Source: an uncultured Pseudomonadota bacterium
Lineage (GTDB): Bacteria > Pseudomonadota > Gammaproteobacteria > Methylococcales > Methylomonadaceae
Assembly: GCA_903902945.1 (NCBI GenBank)
Contig: CAIUWU010000176.1
Coordinates: 1-5,014, forward strand
Reading direction: 5' to 3'
Length of the DNA stretch: 5,014 bases
Shown here: piece after piece, positions 1-5,014 of the stretch
Layout of the letters: every line of letters starts with the position of its first letter
Numbering within the stretch: position 1 is the stretch's first letter
Notes under the pieces: model-generated
Database searches by the model: none
Told to the model about the DNA's origin: nothing
The model's input: only the letters and a program-made list of their open reading frames with translations
Translations under genes and position numbers: made by a program

Positions 1-793
1 GGGAGGACTCCTGACGCTCTTCCAGTTCCAGACGTTTTTCCTTTTGCTCCAACCATGATGAATAATTGCCTTCCCAAGGAATCCCCATGCCGCGGTCCAG
101 CTCCAGAATCCAGCCGGCGACATTGTCGAGGAAGTAACGGTCGTGGGTGACGGCTACCACGGTGCCGGTGTAGTCATGTAGGAAGCGTTCCAGCCAGGCA
201 ACCGATTCGGCATCCAGATGGTTGGTCGGTTCGTCCAGCAGCAGCATGTCAGGTTTGGACAGCAGCAGGCGGCACAAGGCAACCCGGCGTTTTTCACCAC
301 CGGATAATTTGGTAACATCGGCATCCCAGTCTGGCAGACGCAAGGCGTCAGCAGCAATTTCCAGCGTACGCTCCAGATTGTGACCATCACAGGCATTGAT
401 AATGTCTTCCAGTTTGGCCTGTTCGGCAGCCAGAGCATCGAAATCAGCGTCGGGATCGGCGTAAGCCGCATAAACGGCGTCGAGTTTAGCCAGGGCTTCT
501 TTTATACCCGCTACCGCCTCTTCGATATTGCCGCGTACGGTTTTATTTGGATCCAGTTGGGGTTCTTGAGGCAAATAGCCTATGTTGATACCTTTCAGTG
601 GAATCGCTTCGCCTTCGATTTCCTTGTCGACGCCAGCCATGATGCGCAGCAATGTCGATTTACCGGAGCCATTTAGACCTAATACGCCAATTTTGGCGCC
701 CGGGAAAAACGAAAGGGAAATATCTTTGAGAATGTGTTTTTTGGGTGGTACGACTTTACCAACCCGGTTCATGGAAAAAATATATTGCGCCAT
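1..793 (-). CDS. ettA: Energy-dependent translational throttle protein EttA (ABC-F ATPase), N-terminal half
   Basis: Partial gene: 264 codons from the ATG at 793 down to the left edge; the family has about 555 residues, so the second ATPase domain lies outside. EttA is a cytosolic ABC-F protein without membrane segments that binds the ribosomal E site and tunes elongation with the ATP/ADP ratio. Visible are the family N-terminus MAQYIFSMNRVGKVVPPK, Walker A GLNGSGKST (39-47), the Q-loop region YLPQEPQLDP, the acidic helical arm insertion that contacts the ribosome (about 95-140, including YADPDADFDAL), signature LSGGEKRR (163-170), Walker B and catalytic glutamate LLLDEPTNHLD (E188), and the switch histidine THDR (H217). 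The start is fixed by this N-terminus; no Shine-Dalgarno is seen, and the leader is short and T-rich. It diverges from the TatD-like gene. Other ABC-F subfamilies (Uup, YheS, ABCF resistance proteins) fit worse because the arm and N-terminus are EttA-like. Confidence 0.96.
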   Translation of the reverse strand, partial: MAQYIFSMNRVGKVVPPKKHILKDISLSFFPGAKIGVLGLNGSGKSTLLRIMAGVDKEIEGEAIPLKGINIGYLPQEPQLDPNKTVRGNIEEAVAGIKEALAKLDAVYAAYADPDADFDALAAEQAKLEDIINACDGHNLERTLEIAADALRLPDWDADVTKLSGGEKRRVALCRLLLSKPDMLLLDEPTNHLDAESVAWLERFLHDYTGTVVAVTHDRYFLDNVAGWILELDRGMGIPWEGNYSSWLEQKEKRLELEERQESS

Positions 794-822
794 TGTGGTT
801 TGCTAAGCAGACAAAAAAACGC

Positions 823-850
823 ATTATACCGTGCGATATCGGATTGATAA
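823..850 (-). promoter_or_regulatory. Sigma70-type promoter for ettA
   Basis: On the minus strand a perfect -10 box TATAAT lies at 828-823, with a -35-like TTATCA (4 of 6 consensus bases) at 850-845 and a 16-base spacer. Initiation would fall near 815-817, giving a leader of only about 23 bases that begins with a T-run and has no clear Shine-Dalgarno. The boxes and spacing are read directly; promoter activity is inferred. No comparably good promoter is seen on the plus strand for the divergent operon: the best pair (TTGCTA at 800, TATACC at 825, 19-base spacer) is weak. Confidence 0.6.
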
Positions 851-864
851 GGTTGATTAGTAAT

Positions 865-1554
865 ATGTCAGAACAACAAGATTGCCGCGCATGGTTGAAA
901 GCAGCGCCTTATATCGATGTACATTGTCACTGGTCAGACAATCAGGCGCTAATCGCCTTAATCAGCATCGACTTGGAGGCTGACTCGGAAAGGCCGTCGA
1001 CAAGCTTTTACAGCGCGGGGATTCATCCCTGGAACATAGGCAGCGACTGGGCGCATCAGCTGGACCGACTGGAAAATCATCCCCGTTTGCTGGCAATCGG
1101 CGAATGCGGTCTGGACAGCGTCATCGCAGTACCCATGGATTTACAGATCAGTGCGTTCGAACGACAGATTGTGCTGGCAACCCAGTGGCGTAAACCTTTG
1201 ATCATCCATTGCGTACGCGCATTTAATCAGCTGATCGCTATCAAACAACGGCATGCCGATCACGCTAAAGCCTGGATCGTTCACGGTTGTAATAGTCATC
1301 CGGAACTGGTTAAGCAGTTGCTGGCTCACGGCTTTTATTTATCGTTCGGCAAAGCTTTGCTAAATCCTGGTAGCCGCGCCGTTAAATCTTTACCGTTGAT
1401 TCCAGTCGATAAATTGTTTCTGGAAACCGATGCGGCCGATACGATTAACATTGACGCTGTATATGCCGCTGCGGCTAAAATTATCAATTCTGATGTTGAT
1501 AGTCTCAAACGTCAGCTTGCTTCCAATTTTCAAAGAGTATTTTTAGATGACTGA
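865..1554 (+). CDS. TatD-family metal-dependent hydrolase, short form
   Basis: A 229-residue protein of the TatD group in the amidohydrolase (TIM-barrel) superfamily, predicted to be a cytosolic metal-dependent hydrolase or nuclease. Motifs appear in family order: DVHCH (H20, H22, metal ligands), AGIHPW (H54), IGECGLD (E80), Q-x3-F-x2-Q (94-101), KPLIIHC (H115), WIVHGC (H140), the FYLSFG strand (157-162) and LETDAAD (catalytic D189). TatD proteins usually have about 255-265 residues; this one is shorter, and after GLD it lacks the usual Y-(Y/F)-R. I chose ATG 865 because homology begins there; an in-frame ATG at 745 would add 40 residues inside the ettA coding region. Its ribosome site is weak (AAGG at 849-852, 12 bases away). 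It overlaps the next gene by 8 bases, so the two are probably cotranslated. The exact substrate (DNA 3' ends, D-aminoacyl-tRNA or other) cannot be told from sequence. Confidence 0.88.
   Translation: MSEQQDCRAWLKAAPYIDVHCHWSDNQALIALISIDLEADSERPSTSFYSAGIHPWNIGSDWAHQLDRLENHPRLLAIGECGLDSVIAVPMDLQISAFERQIVLATQWRKPLIIHCVRAFNQLIAIKQRHADHAKAWIVHGCNSHPELVKQLLAHGFYLSFGKALLNPGSRAVKSLPLIPVDKLFLETDAADTINIDAVYAAAAKIINSDVDSLKRQLASNFQRVFLDD
1532..1537 (+). promoter_or_regulatory. Ribosome binding site of the TcdA-type gene
   Basis: AAAGAG lies 9 bases before the ATG at 1547, inside the end of the upstream TatD-like gene. It supports the start at 1547 and the 8-base gene overlap. Confidence 0.5.
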
Positions 1555-2281
1555 TTTAGCGTGGCTATCACGGACTGAATTACTGGTGGGTAAAGCCAGG
1601 CTCGATAAATTGCAACAATCGCATGTCCTGGTGGTTGGCATGGGCGGAGTAGGGTCATTTGCCGCCGAATTCATCTGTCGTGCCGGAGTCGGCGAGATGA
1701 CCATAGTCGATGGCGATGTGGTCGATCCCAGTAACCGTAACCGGCAATTGCCGGCACTGGCAACCACTCATGGGCAGTCCAAGGCCGATGTGATGGGCGC
1801 CAGACTGCTGGCGATCAACCCGGATTTAAAACTGCATATCCGTCATGAATTCATTACCCCGGATACGGCGGCGGATCTGGTCAGTCAGGATTTTGACTAC
1901 GTTATCGATGCGATTGACAGCCTGACACCCAAAATTCATATGATTCGCGCTGCCAAAACTCGCAAGCTGAAAATCATCAGTTCGATGGGGGCCGGCGGTA
2001 AGTTCGATCCAACGCAGTTACGGGTGACGGATATTTCCAAAACTTATAATTGTCCGTTTGCCCAGTTCATTCGTCTGCGGCTGCGCAAAAAAGGCATCAG
2101 CAAAGGTCTGAAAGTAGTGTTCTCGCCGGAAGTAGTGGTCAAAGAATCGTTGATGTATACCGATGGCAGCAACTATAAAAAGTCGGCTTACGGCACCATT
2201 TCCTATTTACCGGCTGCATTTGGCGGGGTCTGTGCTTCGGTAGTGATCCGCAGTCTGATTGCCGATGTCAAACCTGACTAG
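1547..2281 (+). CDS. tcdA: tRNA threonylcarbamoyladenosine dehydratase (TcdA/CsdL type, ThiF/E1-like)
   Basis: A 244-residue E1-like enzyme. In the E. coli family member, ATP-dependent dehydration converts t6A at position 37 of ANN-decoding tRNAs to cyclic t6A. Visible are the Rossmann nucleotide loop VVGMGGVGS (29-37), the acidic strand end IVDGDVVDPSNRNRQ (53-67, with D55, N63, R64, R66), K79, the VIDAIDS motif (119-125), the CsdL-like block GAGGKFDPTQLRVTDISKT (148-166) and KVVFSPE (189-195). The E. coli protein has about 268 residues; here the C-terminal part is shorter and reads KSAYGTISYLPAAFGG where E. coli has a Cys-Ala-Ser-Gly segment, a layout I recall from Bacteroidetes homologues. 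There is no MoeB-type zinc-binding CxxC pair. It overlaps the TatD-like gene by 8 bases, and the next ATG follows its stop by 3 bases. The ThiF superfamily is certain; the specific t6A role is very likely. Confidence 0.88.
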   Translation: MTDLAWLSRTELLVGKARLDKLQQSHVLVVGMGGVGSFAAEFICRAGVGEMTIVDGDVVDPSNRNRQLPALATTHGQSKADVMGARLLAINPDLKLHIRHEFITPDTAADLVSQDFDYVIDAIDSLTPKIHMIRAAKTRKLKIISSMGAGGKFDPTQLRVTDISKTYNCPFAQFIRLRLRKKGISKGLKVVFSPEVVVKESLMYTDGSNYKKSAYGTISYLPAAFGGVCASVVIRSLIADVKPD

Positions 2282-2284
2282 TCC

Positions 2285-2659
2285 ATGAGTAATCAACCCC
2301 AAATCGCATCCGAGCTGGTAATTACCAGAAGCAGTCGTTTGCAGGCAATGCGTGAGGCCAGCAGCAAACAGCAATTAACAAGCAAAAACAGCAGTGATGC
2401 GCCGCCACCGGCAGCGCCGGCTGATGCCGAGTTGGCATTAGCTCGACAGCTATTAGACCAGCGTTTGCAGGAGATATTGGCGACTCTGCCGGCCGGTAAG
2501 CAGCTGCGGCTATTCAAAATCCGTTTTGGTCACGAACCGGAGCAAATTAAACAATTAAGCTTTAAACAGGCTTTCAAAGTACTGCAAATTAGCCATCAAA
2601 TGCCGACAAACAGTCAGCGTATTGCCGAACTGAATTATAATGGCCAACCAGCCCGCTGA
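2285..2659 (+). CDS. Hypothetical protein, 124 residues
   Basis: I do not recognise the family. The protein has a polar N-terminus rich in Ser, Gln and Lys (1-38), a low-complexity linker of Asp, Pro and Ala (about 38-48, with DAPPPAAPADAE), then a predicted helix of alternating Leu, Ala and Gln (about 48-67), and a basic C-terminal half (LRLFKIRFGHEPEQIKQLSFKQAF) that looks like a small folded domain. It has no signal peptide, membrane segment or cysteine, so it is probably cytosolic. It starts 3 bases after the tcdA stop without a Shine-Dalgarno, which suggests translational coupling. Its coding status is supported by the tight packing and by a complete frame bounded by its neighbours. Function cannot be assigned. 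Confidence 0.75.
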   Translation: MSNQPQIASELVITRSSRLQAMREASSKQQLTSKNSSDAPPPAAPADAELALARQLLDQRLQEILATLPAGKQLRLFKIRFGHEPEQIKQLSFKQAFKVLQISHQMPTNSQRIAELNYNGQPAR

Positions 2660-2679
2660 CGGGTTTCATTGACACTGTT

Positions 2680-3600
2680 ATGTATCACATCCTCGAACCC
2701 AACCAAGACTACCGCGACCAAAGCCTGCGTCAAAACGCCCAACTCTCCAGCGAGCAGCTGCAGGCTGATACCGCCCAACACTATGATGATTGCTATCGTG
2801 ATTATCTGTTTGCCTGGTGCAATGCCGATAATCTGGCTTTGCATTATGGTTATTGGGACAGCAACCAGCCCTATCAGCAGCATCAGGCTTTGTTGAACAA
2901 AAATGCCGAGCTCTATCAGCGTGCCGCGATTCAGCCCGGCGATAAAGTACTGGATGCCGGTTGCGGCATCGGTGGCAGCAGTATCTGGATGGCGCGCGAA
3001 CATGGCAACACCGTGACCGGTATTACCATCAGTGCCAAGCAGGCTGCTTATGCAGCGCAACACGCCAAGCGTCATGGTGTGGATGACAAGGTTGATTTTG
3101 AAGTGGCCGATTTTTGTGCCACACCGTTTGCCGATGAATCGTTTGATGTGGTGTGGGCGCTGGAAAGTTCCTGTCATGCGCTGAATAAGGGCGAGTTTCT
3201 GCGTGAAGCCTATCGGCTATTGCGTAAAGGCGGGCGTTTGGTGGTTTGTGACGGTTTCTTGCTGCAACGCCAGTTCGATCAGCGTCAGTGGGATGCGGTA
3301 GTAACCTGTTTAAACGGCTGGGCAGTACCCAATCTGTGTGCCCGTGATGAGTTTACCGGCTTGCTGGAACAGCAGGGCTTTTCCGGTATTGTCTGCCATG
3401 ACATTACTGCTCAGACCATGGCGTCGGCTGACTATATGTATAAGGTTGCCAAACGCCTGCAGCCGGTACAGAAAATCAGCCAGTGGCTGGGGTTGAGAAC
3501 CAAAGCCCAGACCGCGAATTATCTGGTTGGTCTGGCTCAGCATGTGCTGTTTACCGAAAAGCTGACCGAATATTGTATTTTTACTGCCGAAAAACACTGA
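2680..3600 (+). CDS. Class I SAM-dependent methyltransferase (tocopherol/sterol-methyltransferase-like)
   Basis: A 306-residue soluble methyltransferase that should transfer a methyl group from S-adenosylmethionine to a small molecule. It shows the LHYGYWD element (54-60) typical of the tocopherol, sterol and glycine/sarcosine methyltransferase group, SAM motif I VLDAGCGIGGS (90-100), post-I TGITIS (113-118), acidic motif II VADF (142-145), the FDVVWALES strand (155-163) that resembles gamma-tocopherol methyltransferases, and RLLRKGGRLVVCDGF (179-193). The C-terminal part (about 200-306) is a helical lid that normally sets substrate choice. The first 45 residues are polar and form a leader before the catalytic fold. 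It begins 20 bases after the hypothetical gene without a clear ribosome site, and its TGA overlaps the ATG of the lipoprotein gene. The substrate is unknown; a sterol, quinone-like or amine acceptor are all possible, and nothing in the window decides between them. Confidence 0.88.
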   Translation: MYHILEPNQDYRDQSLRQNAQLSSEQLQADTAQHYDDCYRDYLFAWCNADNLALHYGYWDSNQPYQQHQALLNKNAELYQRAAIQPGDKVLDAGCGIGGSSIWMAREHGNTVTGITISAKQAAYAAQHAKRHGVDDKVDFEVADFCATPFADESFDVVWALESSCHALNKGEFLREAYRLLRKGGRLVVCDGFLLQRQFDQRQWDAVVTCLNGWAVPNLCARDEFTGLLEQQGFSGIVCHDITAQTMASADYMYKVAKRLQPVQKISQWLGLRTKAQTANYLVGLAQHVLFTEKLTEYCIFTAEKH

Positions 3601-3986
3601 TGGTTCGCATGAGAAAATCGCTGATTACCTTATTGCCGATGCTGTTTTCGGTTTGGTTGACCGGTTGTGCTTCGGTACCTGCCGGTAGTCAGCAAGATAA
3701 TTTTTCTGCCTATGCCGAAGATGTGTTTCGGCGTCAGAATCAGCTGATCAGTCGCTTGATGATGCTGTCTGATTCTGAAAATCCGATAGAAGACGAACAG
3801 TTCGAGCAAACCGAACAAGCGATGCATGAATCCTGTGAGTTGTTAAATGAATATGCCGAACGTGAGATCAGTGGCGAATCGATCAGCCTGCGTTTCAAGA
3901 TGCAGGTTCAGGATAGTATCCAGGCCTGTGACCACAGTGTTCAGCGTCTCGAAGCCCTGGTTGCGGTGCTGGTTAAGGACCATTAA
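3600..3986 (+). CDS. Small outer-membrane lipoprotein of unknown function
   Basis: A 128-residue protein with a lipoprotein signal peptide: basic N-region (MVRMRKS), hydrophobic core (8-19) and lipobox LTGC with Cys23 as the lipidated residue. Ala and Ser follow the cysteine, without the Asp that retains proteins in the inner membrane, so the outer membrane is expected. The mature part is polar, acidic and probably all-helical (for example SENPIEDEQFEQTEQAMHE, about 58-77), with two further cysteines (79 and 110) that could form a disulfide in the periplasm. I took ATG 3600 because it overlaps the methyltransferase stop as TGATG, a classic coupled junction; ATG 3609 gives an equally good signal peptide and cannot be excluded. 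The frame is open further upstream (from 3483), but that part lies inside the methyltransferase gene. I do not recognise the family. Confidence 0.8.
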   Translation: MVRMRKSLITLLPMLFSVWLTGCASVPAGSQQDNFSAYAEDVFRRQNQLISRLMMLSDSENPIEDEQFEQTEQAMHESCELLNEYAEREISGESISLRFKMQVQDSIQACDHSVQRLEALVAVLVKDH

Positions 3987-4034
3987 CGGCGAGACTATTC
4001 GGAAAGTTAGTTTTAATTCTGATAGGAGAATGGA

Positions 4035-4051
4035 AGGGCGTTTTCGGCCCT
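4035..4051 (+). terminator. Possible weak terminator hairpin after the operon
   Basis: AGGGC at 4035-4039 pairs with GCCCT at 4047-4051 around a 7-base loop (GTTTTCG). It lies 48 bases beyond the lipoprotein stop, in the right place to end the plus-strand operon, but the stem has only five pairs and the sequence after it (AGTTGACTT) is not a good T-tract. Confidence 0.3.
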
Positions 4052-4058
4052 AGTTGAC

Positions 4059-4094
4059 TTCGAACCCTTATGCTTAATGTCGGAAGGGCTTGAA
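4059..4094. repeat. Imperfect inverted repeat
   Basis: TTCGAACCCTT (4059-4069) faces AAGGGCTTGAA (4084-4094) across a 14-base loop. Ten of eleven positions pair if one G-T pair is allowed. It lies between the operon end and the attC site. Its arms resemble the inner L boxes of an attC (TTCAAGCCC on the minus strand), but no matching outer R boxes are seen, so it may be a decayed attC, a bidirectional terminator or chance. Confidence 0.4.
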
Positions 4095-4103
4095 TTAGCA
4101 GTC

Positions 4104-4170
4104 ATTCAACGTTCGAGCTAACCCCGTCTGCTGTAGTGAGTCGGGGGTTGAGCGAGGGGTTAGGTTAGGC
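4104..4170 (-). other. Integron attC recombination site
   Basis: Read on the minus strand this has the attC box order: R'' ACCTAAC (4165-4159; an overlapping GCCTAAC at 4170-4164 also fits RYYYAAC), a 6-base spacer CCCTCG, L'' CTCAACCCCCG (4152-4142), a 15-base loop region, L' CGGGGTTAG (4126-4118), a 7-base spacer CTCGAAC, and R' GTTGAAT (4110-4104), which fits GTTRRRY. L'' and L' pair except for extra unpaired C residues in L'', including the C in CTCAA that corresponds to the extrahelical base of known attC sites. Box spacing matches that of the aadA1 attC as I remember it. At 62 bases (67 with the outer GCCTAAC) it is a normal size. It starts 14 bases after the stop of the minus-strand gene, as in a gene cassette. 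R' and R'' differ (TTGAAT against TTAGGT), as expected when R' derives partly from the neighbouring DNA. No integrase gene or attI is visible. Confidence 0.75.
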
Positions 4171-4184
4171 GTCACAGCAGTAAC

Positions 4185-4902
4185 TCAGAACTTCTTCGCG
4201 CAACCTGCAATCAGAAAGTTCATTGGCGATCCCTTTGAGAAGTAGTCCAGAGCATAGTTTCGCTCAGCGGCCAGCAAGGTTCTCGAACCCATGGCTGATG
4301 CCCATGAAAGCCAGTCCGATTGGCCAGTCTTCAGGTATTCGCTCCTGATCTCCTTGAAGCCAAATCCTTGCTCGGGAATTTCGAGAACCTTAGCACGCGC
4401 AACCTTAAAGTCTTGGGTGAGTTCATATAGTTTCATCAAGAGATCACCATAGCACCCTTGGCCAAAGAGGTGATCCTCCGCGATGCAAGCCAGCCAAAAC
4501 AGTTGGTATTCGAGAAAGAAACTTTCCTTTTTCAGGTATGCCAGCAGAGCAACGGCTAATTCTGCTTTTTCTGAAATGTTTCCGCACACAGAATAGATGT
4601 GCTTCGTTAAGTTCGGAAATCGCCGCAACAAATCAGGTATTTGATCCAGAATGTCATCACTATGCGACCGGAGAAAACCCAAAATTAGATCAGCCTCTGA
4701 TTCTTCTAGTGATTCATCCTTGAGAAGTGAAAGCAGGGAACTGACTTGAACATCTGTTAGTTTGGACTCGATTTCCGTTTCAATTTCAACTATCTCCACC
4801 GATGATGCTGTGTCGACCACTCCAATTTCGACAATGATTGCCTTCAGCGACTCATGTATCTCTGAAAGCTTCTGCTCTACGCCGCTTAAGCCCTTATTGT
4901 AA
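4185..4902 (-). pseudogene. 5'-truncated cassette gene interrupted by an IS3-family element; family unknown
   Basis: The frame is open for 238 codons from the IS end at about 4902 to the TGA at 4185-4187. It stays open through the IS to the window edge with no ATG, GTG or TTG, so the native start has been lost. The first possible start is GTG 4820 (211 residues), with no spaced ribosome site. The retained part is cytosolic and helical: a coiled-coil-like segment (KLSESIHELKAII, about 4840-4875), an acidic stretch with EIVEIETEIESK, leucine-rich helices, FGFKEIRSEYLKTG then DWLSWASAMGSR (about 4290-4375), and a C-terminus with SPMNFLIAGCAKKF. I cannot assign it. Its tail loosely recalls C-terminal regions of defence-type reverse transcriptases, but this is memory and no YxDD motif is in the window. 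The attC downstream marks it as an integron cassette gene. A shortened product from GTG 4820 is possible but unlikely to work. Confidence 0.7.
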
Positions 4903-4924
4903 TGGTCAACAAAAACCGGACACC
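4903..4924. repeat. Terminal inverted repeat of the IS3-family element
   Basis: The sequence begins TGGTCAACAAAAACC and continues into GGACACC. It lies just beyond the transposase stop codon (4928-4930). The matching copy is outside the window, so the exact repeat length is unknown. Confidence 0.6.
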
Positions 4925-4927
4925 TGT

Positions 4928-5014
4928 TTAGGCAGCGTCTCTCAAAAATTCCCGCTCGAATTCGATCGGGGATTGGTAGCCCAATGTTGAGTGCGATCGA
5001 CGGCCATTGTAAAA
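4928..5014 (-). CDS. IS3-family transposase (OrfB, DDE type), C-terminal 28 codons
   Basis: Read from the right edge on the minus strand, the peptide begins FYNGRRSHSTLGYQSP and continues IEFEREFLRDAA before the TAA at 4930-4928. The pattern YN-x2-R-x-HS-x-LGY-x-SP-x2-F is the highly conserved C-terminal signature of IS3-family OrfB integrase-like transposases. The DDE catalytic residues and the upstream OrfA lie outside the window. It reads in the same direction as the truncated cassette gene, so transcription from the element could run into that gene. The IS3 subgroup cannot be told from this fragment. Confidence 0.9.
   Translation of the reverse strand, partial: FYNGRRSHSTLGYQSPIEFEREFLRDAA

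Larger units (their letters stand above)
4903..5014 (-). mobile_element. IS3-family insertion sequence, 3' end
   Basis: The visible 112 bases contain the end of an IS3-type transposase gene and then a terminal inverted repeat that starts with TGGTCAAC at 4903 and includes CCGGACACC (4916-4924). The TG start and the GGACAC block are typical of IS3-family ends. The rest of the element lies beyond the right edge. The boundary at 4903 is inferred from the TG dinucleotide; a target duplication would be TAA or GTAA (ending at 4902) and should recur beyond the far end. Confidence 0.75.

Noticed and set aside
380..676. Plus-strand frame within ettA
   Set aside because: It lies opposite the conserved ABC-F coding sequence and has no domain of its own.
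745..864. Upstream ATG at 745 as the start of the TatD-like gene
   Set aside because: It would add 40 residues that lie mostly inside the ettA start and promoter region and match nothing in the family; homology begins just after ATG 865.
2635..3177. Long minus-strand frame of 180 codons
   Set aside because: It is a shadow antisense to the well-supported methyltransferase gene and shows no recognisable motif.
3483..3599. ATG at 3483 as the start of the lipoprotein gene
   Set aside because: The extra residues are an out-of-frame reading of the methyltransferase C-terminus and would bury the lipoprotein signal peptide.
4185..4820. Complete 211-residue gene starting at GTG 4820
   Set aside because: The frame is open well upstream, reaches the IS end without a start codon, and the GTG lacks a spaced ribosome site, so a 5' truncation explains it better.
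1..5014. CRISPR arrays, tRNA or rRNA genes
   Set aside because: No regularly spaced direct repeats, cloverleaf-like segment or rRNA sequence was seen by eye on either strand.

Overview
The window looks like chromosomal DNA of a gammaproteobacterium, judged from the close match of the EttA N-terminal half to the gammaproteobacterial protein, a near-balanced base composition, and an integron-type attC site. A methanotroph-like (Methylococcales) host is only a guess. The left 80% is ordinary gene-dense chromosome; the right 20% is accessory DNA.

Left, bases 1-793, minus strand: the N-terminal half of ettA, an ABC-F translation factor, running off the left edge. A short divergent intergenic region (794-864) holds a good sigma70-type promoter for ettA (perfect TATAAT box on the minus strand).

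Middle, bases 865-3986, plus strand: five closely packed genes that read as one operon. They encode a short TatD-like metal hydrolase, a TcdA-type (ThiF/E1-like) tRNA t6A dehydratase, a 124-residue protein of unknown function, a class I SAM-dependent methyltransferase of the tocopherol/sterol/small-molecule type, and a small outer-membrane lipoprotein. Junctions are an 8-base overlap, a 3-base gap, a 20-base gap and a 1-base TGATG overlap. The hydrolase and dehydratase form a plausible functional pair; the links to the last three genes are by position only.

Right, bases 3987-5014: a roughly 200-base non-coding stretch holds a weak hairpin, an imperfect inverted repeat, and a well-formed 62-67 base attC recombination site (4104-4170) oriented on the minus strand. 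The attC follows the stop codon of a minus-strand reading frame by 14 bases, the usual layout of an integron gene cassette. That gene lacks its 5' part: an IS3-family insertion sequence begins at about 4903 and the last 28 codons of its transposase are visible at the right edge. No integron integrase is seen. The truncated cassette gene is the least explained item; its helical C-terminal region loosely recalls tails of defence-type reverse transcriptases, but no catalytic motif lies in the window.
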